Source of the DNA: JAABQG01 sp963726365
GTDB taxonomy: Bacteria; Pseudomonadota; Gammaproteobacteria; Burkholderiales; Burkholderiaceae_C
Assembly: GCA_963726365.1 (NCBI GenBank)
Contig: CAVSCI010000026.1
Coordinates: 1-64,000 of the forward strand
Reading direction: 5' to 3'
Length of the DNA stretch: 64,000 nt
Position 1 is the first letter of the stretch, and the number at the start of each line of letters is the position of its first letter. A program made the translations under genes and the position numbers. The notes below the pieces were generated by a model, which was given only the letters and a program-made list of their open reading frames with translations, searched no databases and was not told the DNA's origin. Shown here piece after piece: positions 33,545 through 40,877 of this stretch.

Positions 33545-34138
33545 TCACGGCGCCTCCACACCGAGAAACTCCGCCAGCGCCGGGGTCAACATGGATCCGT
33601 CACGGGTCACGGTCTGACCGGTCTTCGCGTTCCTGGCCACGATGAAGGGCACCGATTCAGCGCCGAAGCTGTTGAGCAACTGGGTGTTGCCCTTGATGGC
33701 CTTCTCGATGTCCGGCGCGATGCTGCTCGAAGCCGAGATGCCGCCTTTGCCGGCCAGCAGCGAAGCTTCGTGCTCGGTCATCAGCTCGGCCGGATTGGCG
33801 GCCGTGAGCAGCGCCGCGCCCTGCGTGGTGCTGGTGGCGTTGATCCAGCCCACCGGAATCCAGACGAACTTCACTTTCTTCTGCAACGGCAGCGATGCGT
33901 TCCACAGATGCCCGCAGTGCGGGCACTGAGGATCAAAAAACACATAGGCGGTATTGGCGCTCATCAAGGCGCCCACGGTGAAGCCTTTGCCCTGGGCCGC
34001 TGCGACCTCCACGGACGCAGCCTGCTTGGCAGGTGCTGCCGCAGGGCCCACCTTTGGCGATTCCTGTGGCGAGCAGGCGCTCAGGGCCAGCATCAGTATC
34101 AGCAGGGACGACGACGGCAACAGGCGATGGAATTTCAA
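33545..34138 (-). CDS. DsbG/DsbC-like thioredoxin-fold lipoprotein (TTG start)
   Basis: A 197-residue periplasmic lipoprotein. The signal ends in LMLALSAC (lipobox Leu-Ser-Ala-Cys). The thioredoxin fold follows with AYVFFDPQCPHCGHLWNASL, so the redox motif is Cys-Pro-His-Cys, and ends with the cis-Pro loop ESVPFIVARN. The size and wording match thiol:disulfide interchange proteins of the DsbG/DsbC branch, but Cys-Pro-His-Cys is the motif of the oxidase DsbA. The TTG at 34138 follows AGAGG with 7-base spacing and begins a normal signal peptide. A GTG at 34159 is a weaker choice. It is not near other dsb genes. Confidence 0.75.
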   Translation of the reverse strand: MKFHRLLPSSSLLILMLALSACSPQESPKVGPAAAPAKQAASVEVAAAQGKGFTVGALMSANTAYVFFDPQCPHCGHLWNASLPLQKKVKFVWIPVGWINATSTTQGAALLTAANPAELMTEHEASLLAGKGGISASSSIAPDIEKAIKGNTQLLNSFGAESVPFIVARNAKTGQTVTRDGSMLTPALAEFLGVEAP

Positions 34139-34236
34139 GGGGCACCTCTTTACAGACACTATTGGCGCTCAGGGATCTGAGTCCGTTCAAGGCTGGAATG
34201 GTAACGCGGGTCGGGCGTCGCGTGCCGCAGCGGCCT

Positions 34237-34539
34237 CTAGCGCGGCATCAGGCGGGCGCAGCGCCAGCATTGCTCAAAGCCGCCCTCCACCAGTTCACCA
34301 CAGACGCAGAGCCAGCGCTGCTGGGGCACATGCTGCAGGTGGTGGAGCACTTCGCGCGCCCGGGTTTCCTGGTCGGCATGATGAATCCAGACCTCTGGCA
34401 GGCATTGGTCCGGCGGGAGTTGCCCCGCCACGCCGGCCAGGTACTGGCGCTCCACGCTGGTGGTGATGCCTTCCGCCGCAAGCGCGTCGGCCCACAGCGT
34501 GGCAATGGCCAGATTGGGGGCTTGGGTCAGGCGCAACAT
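34237..34539 (-). CDS. DUF2007-like protein with C-terminal zinc-ribbon motif
   Basis: A 100-residue protein. The N-terminal part (MLRLTQAPNLAIATLWADAL, AEGITTSVERQYLAGVAGQL, EVWIHHADQETRAREVLHHL) matches the DUF2007 signal-transducing-like ferredoxin fold. The end carries Cys-x-Cys and Cys-x-x-Cys (CVCGELVEGGFEQCWRC), a probable Zn2+ site. The ATG at 34539 starts the conserved domain directly. It is divergent from the RskA-like gene. No defined role is known. Confidence 0.7.
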   Translation of the reverse strand: MLRLTQAPNLAIATLWADALAAEGITTSVERQYLAGVAGQLPPDQCLPEVWIHHADQETRAREVLHHLQHVPQQRWLCVCGELVEGGFEQCWRCARLMPR

Positions 34540-34695
34540 GAGAACAGAGCATACGGTGCTTCGCGCCGGCGGACCGTCCGGAGCGCACTGAACTGGATCG
34601 ACTGTCGCATAAACTTGTCGCACCAGGCCGCCGCGCTACCCCGGGCAAAAGGGCAGTGTAGCTGCCATGCGCCATTCTCCAGACCCACAAACACC

Positions 34696-35211
34696 ATGAC
34701 CGAAAACCCGCCTCCCCCGACACCGCCCTGCCATGCCCACCGGTGGCGGGCCGCCACCATCGCCTGCCTGCTGCTCCTGGCACTTGGCCTCACCGCAGGC
34801 ATGAGCATGTTCGAGCAGTTCAAGGCCCAGATCACCGATCTGCAGGCGAAACTCAAGACCACCGCCCGGATCAAGTACATCGCCGTGCTGATGGATGCCC
34901 AGCGGGCGCCGGCACTGCTTGTCACCTTCGATCCGCAAGACCGTGCGTTGCAGTTGCAGCGGCTGAACAGCGTGAAGGAAGGGCGCGAAGACAGCATGCA
35001 ACTCTGGGCGCTGCGCGCCAACAGAGAGCCGGTTTCCCTGGGCGTCCTTGAAAGCTCGGGCAAAACCCTGCGACTGGCGGCCAGCGACACCACACTGACC
35101 GACGTTCAGCAGCTGGCCATCAGCGTTGAAAACAAGGGGGGCGCCGGCACGGGCCAAGGGCCCCGGCTACCTTATCTTTTCAGCGGCCCTGTGGTGCAGA
35201 AGGCACTTTGA
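34696..35211 (+). CDS. Membrane-anchored protein with RskA-type anti-sigma C-terminal domain
   Basis: A 171-residue protein. After a short Pro-rich cytoplasmic N-terminus there is one membrane helix (IACLLLLALGLTAGMSMFEQ), a coiled-coil-like segment (FKAQITDLQAKLKTTA), and a periplasmic domain resembling the C-terminal domain of anti-sigma-K factor RskA: SMQLWALRANREPVSLGVLE, then SSGKTLRLAASDTTLTDVQQ and LAISVENKGGAGTGQGP. The N-terminal zinc-binding anti-sigma domain is absent and no sigma-factor gene is adjacent, so it is an orphan output or sensor domain. The ATG at 34696 is the first in frame after the divergent gap. Confidence 0.6.
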   Translation: MTENPPPPTPPCHAHRWRAATIACLLLLALGLTAGMSMFEQFKAQITDLQAKLKTTARIKYIAVLMDAQRAPALLVTFDPQDRALQLQRLNSVKEGREDSMQLWALRANREPVSLGVLESSGKTLRLAASDTTLTDVQQLAISVENKGGAGTGQGPRLPYLFSGPVVQKAL

Positions 35212-35320
35212 GCGGCCGCTGCGCGCGTCGTACGGCCCTTTTCCAACGGCATCCATTCATTTGACCTAGCGCAAAAGGGCAAGCCAAGAGGGTGGCTAGC
35301 ATTCGCCATCGGAGGCCGCC

Positions 35321-35743
35321 ATGTTCGATCGATCCATCAAAAGCATGATGGAGCACGAGAAGTATCTCGCTGCTCCGCCAGACACCAGTGTCAGCGAGGC
35401 TGCCAGATTGATGGCGTGCAGGAATGCTGGCGCGGTATTGGTGGTCGACAACGAACGCCTTGTCGGCATCTTCACCGAGCGCGATGTCGTCTTTCGCGTC
35501 ATTGCAAAGGATCTCGATCCGGCAGCCACGCGCCTTCAAACCGTGATGACCCCGTCCCCGCTGACCCTGGACCCCGCAAGGACCTATGGTCACGCGCTCC
35601 TGCTGATGCAGGAGAATGGATTTCGCCATGTGCCGGTCGTTGAAAACGGGCGACCCATCGGCATTATTTCATCGCGCAATGCGATGGATCCCGACCTGGA
35701 AGAGTTCGTCGCCGAACAGCGCCGGCGCGAACACCATCGTTAG
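35321..35743 (+). CDS. Two-CBS-domain protein
   Basis: A 140-residue cytoplasmic protein made of two CBS repeats: VSEAARLMACRNAGAVLVVD with LVGIFTERDVVFRVI, and YGHALLLMQENGFRHVPVVE with GRPIGIISSRNAMD. Paired CBS motifs bind adenosine nucleotides (ATP, AMP, SAM) and act as energy or ligand sensors. Stand-alone members are common in Burkholderiales and their partners are often unknown. The gene lies 33 bases upstream of the small membrane protein gene on the same strand. Confidence 0.85.
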   Translation: MFDRSIKSMMEHEKYLAAPPDTSVSEAARLMACRNAGAVLVVDNERLVGIFTERDVVFRVIAKDLDPAATRLQTVMTPSPLTLDPARTYGHALLLMQENGFRHVPVVENGRPIGIISSRNAMDPDLEEFVAEQRRREHHR

Positions 35744-35776
35744 TGGCCCGGTGGGAGCCCAGTATGATCGGCAACC

Positions 35777-36178
35777 ATGCTGGACAACCTGACACCTTTC
35801 CTCGTGCACTGGGGCATCACCGCGCTGTCGCTATGGGTGGCCAGCCATCTGTTCAGCGGCATCAAATTCACCAACACCTCATCGCTGATCGTCTCAGCCC
35901 TGCTGCTGGGCTTTGCCAACGCGGTCGTCAAGCCGCTGCTGGTGATCCTGACCTTGCCGCTGACCTTGCTGACCTTCGGGCTTTTCCTGCTGGTGATCAA
36001 TGCATTGATGATCCTGCTCGTTTCGTCACTGGTCAAGGGTTTCAGGGTCTCGGGCTTCTGGACAGCGTTTTTCGCCAGCATCTTCATCGCCCTGCTCAGC
36101 CTGGTGATCGGCTCTTTTGTAACCGGTGGCAGCCCGTCGCAGACCATCCAGATGCCGCGCAGCGGCCTTTGGCTCTGA
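35777..36178 (+). CDS. Four-helix membrane protein, PF04020/'phage holin family' type
   Basis: A 133-residue integral membrane protein with four hydrophobic helices: FLVHWGITALSLWVASHLFS, SLIVSALLLGFANAVVKPLL, ILTLPLTLLTFGLFLLVINA, and FASIFIALLSLVIGSFV. The Leu-Gly-Phe-Ala-Asn-Ala-x-x-Lys-Pro motif and helix order match the family often called phage holin family or Mycobacterium 4-TM protein. It is chromosomal and not linked to phage genes here. The cellular role is unknown. Confidence 0.75.
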   Translation: MLDNLTPFLVHWGITALSLWVASHLFSGIKFTNTSSLIVSALLLGFANAVVKPLLVILTLPLTLLTFGLFLLVINALMILLVSSLVKGFRVSGFWTAFFASIFIALLSLVIGSFVTGGSPSQTIQMPRSGLWL

Positions 36179-36210
36179 GGTCGGCGTGAGCGCCTGTTGG
36201 TAGACGGGCA

Positions 36211-36235
36211 TAAAAAAACCTCCTTTGAAGGAGGT
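36211..36235 (-). terminator. Rho-independent terminator for minus-strand lipoprotein gene
   Basis: Read on the minus strand, ACCTCCTT, loop CA, AAGGAGGT, followed by a seven-T run. It ends transcription of the lipoprotein gene 62 bases after its stop. On the plus strand the hairpin lacks a T-run, so it is not a strong terminator for the membrane protein gene. Confidence 0.8.
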
Positions 36236-36296
36236 CTGATTCGAATGGAAATGCGGCCCCCGGAAAATCGGCTCGCCAGCACCCTGCCCGGGCGGT

Positions 36297-36716
36297 TCAA
36301 TAGCCAAATCCGCCAGGTCCGCGCCAGGCCGGGGCGCCCCAGCCGCCCCACATGCCCCAGTTCATCTGGTTCATCTGATTCATCTGCGCTGCCGCCAGGT
36401 TGTCGTTGCTGATCTGTCGGGCGATGCGAAGCTGCTGGAAGGCCTGGTACTGGGCAGGCCCCCCGACGTAGGCCTGGTTGTTGGCCACATCCGGCAGAAC
36501 ATAGAAAATCTTTCCATCATGATTGATCTGCGTGATCCTGCCCTCGGGCAGCGTCGGTAGCAATGCCTTTTGCTCCGCAGTGGTCGGCGTAATGACCTGG
36601 AATCCGGCTGCGACTGCCATGTCCCTTGTGCCCTGCCCGGAGCTGGCGCATGCTGCGATCCATGCAAGAAAGACGAAGGCAGCGAGGAACTTCAATACGC
36701 TCAGGATATGTTTCAT
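36297..36716 (-). CDS. Hypothetical lipoprotein with Met/Asn/Gln-rich tail
   Basis: A 139-residue protein. The signal peptide (VLKFLAAFVFLAWIAAC) ends in a lipobox-like Ile-Ala-Ala-Cys. The mature part contains QVITPTTAEQKALLPTLPEG and INHDGKIFYVLPDVANNQAY then VGGPAQYQAFQQLRIARQ. It ends in a repetitive tail QMNQMNQMNWGMWGGWG followed by a Pro/Gly-rich terminus. The conserved 'GRITQINHDGKIFYVLPD' block is seen in other uncharacterised betaproteobacterial lipoproteins, to my memory. The ATG at 36716 is preferred over the longer reading because it starts the signal peptide. The function is unknown. Confidence 0.6.
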   Translation of the reverse strand: MKHILSVLKFLAAFVFLAWIAACASSGQGTRDMAVAAGFQVITPTTAEQKALLPTLPEGRITQINHDGKIFYVLPDVANNQAYVGGPAQYQAFQQLRIARQISNDNLAAAQMNQMNQMNWGMWGGWGAPAWRGPGGFGY

Positions 36717-36851
36717 GGTGAAGTGAGGGAGGTTGACCGGCTTTTGCGATGGATGATAGCGCTTTATGTACCCGGCGATTTCGATGAAACTTCGTTTGAC
36801 CATCCCGGAAACGTCCTTCCAGGCTGTTCTTTTTTTGGAATCGGAGGTCCC

Positions 36852-37571
36852 ATGCGTTTACTGCTGCTGTCCAATGCCAAGCGTGAGGGTTCGGCTTATC
36901 TGGAGTGGGCTGAACCCCTCTTTGCCGATTTTTTTCAGCCCGCTGGCGTCAGGAAAATCCTTTTCGTCCCGTATGCCGGCGTGACGACCGGGCCGGATGC
37001 CTACGTCGAGAAGGTCCGTCCGGTCTTTGCACGGCTGGGCATCGAGGTCGTGGGTGTTCATGCCGCTACCGACCCGGTGGCCGCTGTCAACACCGCGCAG
37101 GCCGTGGTGGTGGGGGGCGGCAGCACCTGGAAGCTGCTGCGTGACGTGCGCGCACTGCGGCTGCTGCGCGCCATCCGGCAGCGCGCTCTGGCGGGAATGC
37201 CTTATGCGGGCTGGAGCGCAGGGTCCAACCTGGCTTGCCCGACGATCATGACCAGCAACGACATGCCGATCTGCGATCCCGGCGGGTTTGATGCGCTCGG
37301 CCTGGTGCCGTTCCAGATCAATCCGCACTACCTGCACGGCAATCCGCCCGGGTTCAAGGGCGAAACGCGTGAAGAACGCATCACCGAGTTCTGCGCCGTG
37401 AACCGGGGTGTGTGGGTCGCCGGTTTGCGCGAATGCACCGGCTTTCGGCTCGAAGGCAGCCGCCTCACGCTGGTGGGTGATGCCGGCGACTGCCGCGTCT
37501 TTCGCCACGGACAGGCGCCGGTCGAGATCGCGCCCGGCGCGGAAGTTCAATTCCTGATGGACGAGCGCTAG
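36852..37571 (+). CDS. pepE: Dipeptidase E (alpha-aspartyl dipeptidase)
   Basis: A 239-residue cytoplasmic peptidase of family S51. The Ser nucleophile is in GMPYAGWSAGSNLACPTIMT (Gly-Trp-Ser-Ala-Gly-Ser), the His is in FQINPHYLHGN, and the acid partner is expected near the later ETREERITEF segment. It cleaves dipeptides with an N-terminal aspartate. It is full length. The ATG at 36852 has a GGAGG 4 bases upstream. Its TAG shares a CTAG palindrome with the TAG of the convergent gene at 37568, so the two stops overlap by three bases. Confidence 0.85.
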   Translation: MRLLLLSNAKREGSAYLEWAEPLFADFFQPAGVRKILFVPYAGVTTGPDAYVEKVRPVFARLGIEVVGVHAATDPVAAVNTAQAVVVGGGSTWKLLRDVRALRLLRAIRQRALAGMPYAGWSAGSNLACPTIMTSNDMPICDPGGFDALGLVPFQINPHYLHGNPPGFKGETREERITEFCAVNRGVWVAGLRECTGFRLEGSRLTLVGDAGDCRVFRHGQAPVEIAPGAEVQFLMDER

Positions 37572-37912
37572 GCCGCCGGGGGCTCCTGGCGGTTGCCCAA
37601 ACGGTCGCCGAGGCGCGCGCGCAGTCTGTCGACGACATCGCGCACCATCGCCTGTGTTTCCACGGCGCCGAGCGCACCCATGGCCTTGACCTGGTCGGTG
37701 GCGTGCAACTGCAGCATGCCGCGCAGTTCGGTGAAGGCCTTGGGCTTTTCCTTGCCGCAGACGCTGGCGTCGTTGGCCAGAATCCGGTCGATCACGCCGG
37801 GGTCGAGGATGGGGATCTCCATCATCACTGCCAATCGCGCGATTTCAAGGTCGATATCCTCGAAATGCTTGGTCCATCGCTTGGTACCATAGCTGGGTTC
37901 GTTATCGGTCAT
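37568..37912 (-). CDS. Hypothetical protein
   Basis: A 114-residue soluble, acidic, helix-rich protein (MTDNEPSYGTKRWTKHFEDI, DLEIARLAVMMEIPILDPGV, then IDRILANDASVCGKEKPKAF). It has no signal peptide. I do not recognise a named family, though small proteins of this wording occur in Burkholderiales. It is the last gene of the minus-strand envelope run and converges on pepE, with stop codons that overlap in CTAG. A GTG at 37918 is an alternative start. Confidence 0.6.
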   Translation of the reverse strand: MTDNEPSYGTKRWTKHFEDIDLEIARLAVMMEIPILDPGVIDRILANDASVCGKEKPKAFTELRGMLQLHATDQVKAMGALGAVETQAMVRDVVDRLRARLGDRLGNRQEPPAA

Positions 37913-37944
37913 GGTCACGTCCTTGTTGGTGATTCACAATTGTC

Positions 37945-38448
37945 TCAGGGTTGATTGACAACAATGTACGTCACGTTGCTGCCCTGGTATTGAGGCTGGT
38001 ACCAGGTGGTGCCGCACTGCATGTAGACCGTACCGTAGCTGTTCACCTGCACGCAACTCGGCGGCAGCTGGGCGGGCGTGACGATGGCGCCGACCACGGC
38101 GGCCGTCACGGCAACCGTCGCCCCAACGGCCGCAGCCGTGGCGACCGGGTGGTAGTTGTTGTTGTAACGAGTGTTGTAACCACCATCCACATTGACGTTC
38201 ACGTTCTTGTTGACGTTCACGTTCGTGTTGCGGTTGACGTTGGCGTTCGCATTGACATTGGTGTTGCGGTTCACGTTTGCGTTGGCATTTGCATTGACAT
38301 TGCGGTTCACACTGGCGTTTGAATTGCCAGTTCGGCCGCCGCCGCCGCCATCACGGGGTGCGGCGATCACCTCCACGGGCATGGCAAAGGCGAGCAATGA
38401 AACTGCGAAAACGGACCACAGCGCAGTGTTGGCGATTGATTTGGTCAT
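37945..38448 (-). CDS. Exported Asn-Val repeat protein
   Basis: A 167-residue secreted protein. A signal peptide (WSVFAVSLLAFAMPVEVIAA) is followed by a Gly-rich linker, then about 48 residues of alternating Asn with Val, Ala or Thr (SVNRNVNANANANVNRNTN, VNANANVNRNTNVNVNKN). The C-terminal part has a hydrophobic Ala/Val segment (AAAVGATVAVTAAVVGAI) and a two-Cys domain (SCVQVNSYGTVYMQCGTTWY, QPQYQGSNVTYIVV). The alternation would place all Asn side chains on one face of a beta strand. It follows the DUF2092 gene by 5 bases. The same motif recurs in the DUF3300 protein at 43907-45229. The function is unknown. Confidence 0.65.
   Translation of the reverse strand: MTKSIANTALWSVFAVSLLAFAMPVEVIAAPRDGGGGGRTGNSNASVNRNVNANANANVNRNTNVNANANVNRNTNVNVNKNVNVNVDGGYNTRYNNNYHPVATAAAVGATVAVTAAVVGAIVTPAQLPPSCVQVNSYGTVYMQCGTTWYQPQYQGSNVTYIVVNQP
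38178..38331 (-). repeat. Degenerate AAC-GTN repeat encoding Asn-Val ladder
   Basis: The DNA alternates AAC/AAT codons with GTN, GCN and CGN codons in imperfect 6- and 12-base units. It is coding tandem repeat sequence inside the gene above, prone to slippage. It is not a CRISPR array: there is no fixed repeat/spacer alternation. Confidence 0.75.
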
Positions 38449-38453
38449 GATGA

Positions 38454-39212
38454 TCACTTCCCTTGTTCAGCAATTTTCTTGAAAGGAATCTCCGCATCGC
38501 CTTTCGCCGGCTTGAAGCTGAACTCGCCAGTGGACAACTTCGGGTTCAGGTTCCATTTGTACTCCGCCGAGAATTCCGGCTGGCTGGGCTTGTCGGTCTG
38601 GGTCACGATCAGTTTGCAGGGCAGCGGCTTTTCAGAACGCGTCATCCAGACCTGCCAGTCCGCTTTCGGCCCCCGGATGGCGAGATGGTCGCAGAGCTTG
38701 CCGTTCACCGTGGACGGCCCGACGTAGGCAGCGACTGTCAGCGCCTTGACCTGCGCCTCATCGAGTCCGAACCGCATCAGGTCCTCCATCGGGATCTGCA
38801 GGCCGTAGTATTTTTCAAGGGCGTGCACAGTTTCCAGGACGGAGGCCGGCGCATCCACCGTGGTGAAGTATTTCAGGGTCGGCGAATACTGCGTGAACTT
38901 CTTGCCATCGTAGTAGAACGAGCGCGACAGGCTGTCTGTCGCCAGGTCGGCGCGCATGTGGGTCTTGCCGTCAACGACAACCCGGCCGGTTCCCAGCGCC
39001 TTTATTTTCTGGCCTGTGCCGACGATGACGTCCTGCGACAACTGCATATCAACCTGAAACTTCGGCAGGCTACGCAGGTACTCGCCCATCTGAGTCAGTT
39101 TCGCGACCACGCGCGGATTGACGTCGGGCACGGTTGCCGGCTCGTCGGCGGCCCAAGCCGTCAGGCTCAGGGGCAGCACCAGGGCACAGAGCCATTTCGA
39201 TTTAAGTGTCAT
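38454..39212 (-). CDS. Exported DUF2092 protein
   Basis: A 252-residue secreted protein with a signal peptide (WLCALVLPLSLTAWAADEP). The mature domain matches DUF2092: LTQMGEYLRSLPKFQVDMQL, VVVDGKTHMRADLATDSLSR, SFYYDGKKFTQYSPTLKYFT, VNGKLCDHLAIRGPKADWQV, EFSAEYKWNLNPKLSTGEFS. The fold is like the LolA/LolB barrel, which suggests a periplasmic lipid- or lipoprotein-binding role, not proven for this family. The ATG at 39212 starts the signal peptide. It is coupled to the Asn-Val protein gene, 5 bases downstream. Confidence 0.8.
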   Translation of the reverse strand: MTLKSKWLCALVLPLSLTAWAADEPATVPDVNPRVVAKLTQMGEYLRSLPKFQVDMQLSQDVIVGTGQKIKALGTGRVVVDGKTHMRADLATDSLSRSFYYDGKKFTQYSPTLKYFTTVDAPASVLETVHALEKYYGLQIPMEDLMRFGLDEAQVKALTVAAYVGPSTVNGKLCDHLAIRGPKADWQVWMTRSEKPLPCKLIVTQTDKPSQPEFSAEYKWNLNPKLSTGEFSFKPAKGDAEIPFKKIAEQGK

Positions 39213-39374
39213 CAATGTTCTCCTGTTGACCAGTTTCAAATACTACACGCACAAACGGTCCGAACAAGGAAGGACCGGCAACGGTTGATCAGCTCTTGTC
39301 CCTCGTCAAGCAAATGGGTCATGCGAGGATCAAGCCCATGCTGTTTCGTCAGCACACCGCGGCTCCGGCACCCC

Positions 39375-40238
39375 TCAAAGGCCCATCGCGCGCATCTGCC
39401 GGCGCTTCCACCAGAGAAAGCCGGACACCACCAGCGCGACCCCCACGGTGTATCCCATGATGACGGCAGACACGGCCGGCGGCGCGCGGTTGGCCTCGGC
39501 GATCACCAGCGCCAGCCCGGGATTGCGCATGGCCACGGCAATGGCTGCGGCAGGCCGTGCCTCGGCGTCATGGCCGGCAAGCAGGCCGCCGATGGCCAGT
39601 GCGAGGATCGCCATGCCGACCCCCGCAAGCGTCGGTACGTAGCCAATGCTTGCGACGATGGGCACGATGTCGATCAGCAGGATGACCGTGAACACCGCGA
39701 CCAGGCGATTGCCCAGGCGCGCGGCGAACGGCTCAAGCCTGGTGGCGAGCCCGGGCTTCAGATACCGGATGAGCGCGCCGAGCAAGAGCGGCAACAACTG
39801 CGAGAAGAAAACCTGTTTGCCAATCTGCAGGTAGGTGACCTGGAAATTGGCCGAAAACAGCGCAGAGAGGATGGCCACCGACAGCGGCACCGTCACCACG
39901 GCCAGCGCCACGATGGCGATGTGCAGGGCCGGTGCAAAGTCGCGGTGGCCGCCCGCGTCGATGGCGCGGCGCAGCGCAAACGGCGCGCCCGGCGAGATCG
40001 CCATGAGCAGCAGTCCAACGCCAATCGGACCGCGGAGATTGAACAGTTCCACGGCCACCACCGTCACCACCGGCAAAGGCACGACCGCGGCAAACAGCAC
40101 GGCCAGCAGGATGTTCCGGCGAGTCATGGCCGCGGCCACCTGCGCGGGCCCCAGCATCAGCCCGATCGCGAACATCACGGTGAACAGGGTCGGCAAGGCG
40201 ATCAGGCCCACCCACTGCATCGGAATCGGAGGATTCAT
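39375..40238 (-). CDS. Bile acid:sodium symporter (BASS) family transporter
   Basis: A 287-residue integral membrane protein with nine to ten hydrophobic segments. Family traits include TLFTVMFAIGLMLGP, the helix pair with PLPVVTVVAVELFNL, GVGLLLMAISPGAPFALRRA, and AIAVAMRNPGLALVIAEANR. The BASS family couples solute uptake to Na+; bacterial substrates include bile acids, pantoate and pyruvate-like acids, and cannot be chosen here. It begins 18 bases after the carbonic anhydrase stop on the same strand, so it is probably co-transcribed with it. Confidence 0.75.
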   Translation of the reverse strand: MNPPIPMQWVGLIALPTLFTVMFAIGLMLGPAQVAAAMTRRNILLAVLFAAVVPLPVVTVVAVELFNLRGPIGVGLLLMAISPGAPFALRRAIDAGGHRDFAPALHIAIVALAVVTVPLSVAILSALFSANFQVTYLQIGKQVFFSQLLPLLLGALIRYLKPGLATRLEPFAARLGNRLVAVFTVILLIDIVPIVASIGYVPTLAGVGMAILALAIGGLLAGHDAEARPAAAIAVAMRNPGLALVIAEANRAPPAVSAVIMGYTVGVALVVSGFLWWKRRQMRAMGL

Positions 40239-40256
40239 GGGCCGTCCTGTGTGCGG

Positions 40257-40877
40257 TCAGGGGAGCAGCCGAACCTGCCCGGTCGCAATGTCGCAAACTG
40301 CGCCCACGACCTTGAAGCGTCCGTCGCCCATTCGCGCGCGGCCCTCGGGCGACTCGGTGACCTGGCGCATGGACCAGCGGACGTTGGCTTCGACCGCGCA
40401 GCTCATCTGCAGGGCCGGCGAAAGCTGGGGATCGATCCCGTCCAGCCCGGGAACAATATCCTGAAGCAGGGTCTGGATGTGCGAGCGCTGCTGCTTGCCC
40501 TCGAACTTCGCCGCCAGCGCCGCCTGAACGGCGCCACAGCCTTCGTGCCCGAGCACCATGAAAAGCTGGGTCCCGAGATGCGTGCTCGCATACTGGATAC
40601 TTCCCGCAACCGAGGGCGACATGACGTTGCCGGCCACACGGATGATGAAGAGCTCGCCAAACGCAGCGTCGAAAAGCAGCTCCGGCGGCACCCGCGAATC
40701 GCTGCAACCGAGAATGGTTGCAAACGGTCGCTGGCCCTTGGCGAGATTCGCCAGAACCTCACGGGGTGGGTGCGAAAGGTTCGGCTCACCGCGCATGAAA
40801 CGCGCATTACCCGCCAGGAGGCGCGACAGGGCATCGTCCGCACTGACCGGGCCTTGCAAATCATTGGTGTTGTTCAT
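40257..40877 (-). CDS. Beta-carbonic anhydrase
   Basis: A 206-residue cytoplasmic enzyme. Zinc ligands are Cys in ILGCSDSRVPPELLF and His-x-x-Cys in FMVLGHEGCGAVQAALA; the catalytic Asp/Arg pair is in CSDSR. It converts CO2 and bicarbonate. Length and motifs are complete. Its ATG overlaps the TGA of the DUF2254 gene in an ATGA (40874-40877), so the two are translationally coupled, and the BASS transporter gene follows by 18 bases. This suggests a role in supplying bicarbonate to, or removing it from, the membrane partner genes, which is inference. Confidence 0.9.
   Translation of the reverse strand: MNNTNDLQGPVSADDALSRLLAGNARFMRGEPNLSHPPREVLANLAKGQRPFATILGCSDSRVPPELLFDAAFGELFIIRVAGNVMSPSVAGSIQYASTHLGTQLFMVLGHEGCGAVQAALAAKFEGKQQRSHIQTLLQDIVPGLDGIDPQLSPALQMSCAVEANVRWSMRQVTESPEGRARMGDGRFKVVGAVCDIATGQVRLLP

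Noticed and set aside
35777..36178. Prophage remnant (holin)
   Set aside because: The family name includes phage holin, but the four-helix protein is a common chromosomal family and no phage genes, integrase or attachment repeats are present.
37951..37964. A second FNR-like site (TTGAT-TGAC-AACAA)
   Set aside because: It lies in the last codons of the Asn-Val protein gene and is not upstream of any start in a sensible position.
38178..38331. Possible CRISPR or minisatellite array
   Set aside because: The periodicity is 6-12 bases, in phase with codons, and has no constant repeat and unique spacer pattern. It encodes the Asn-Val ladder.
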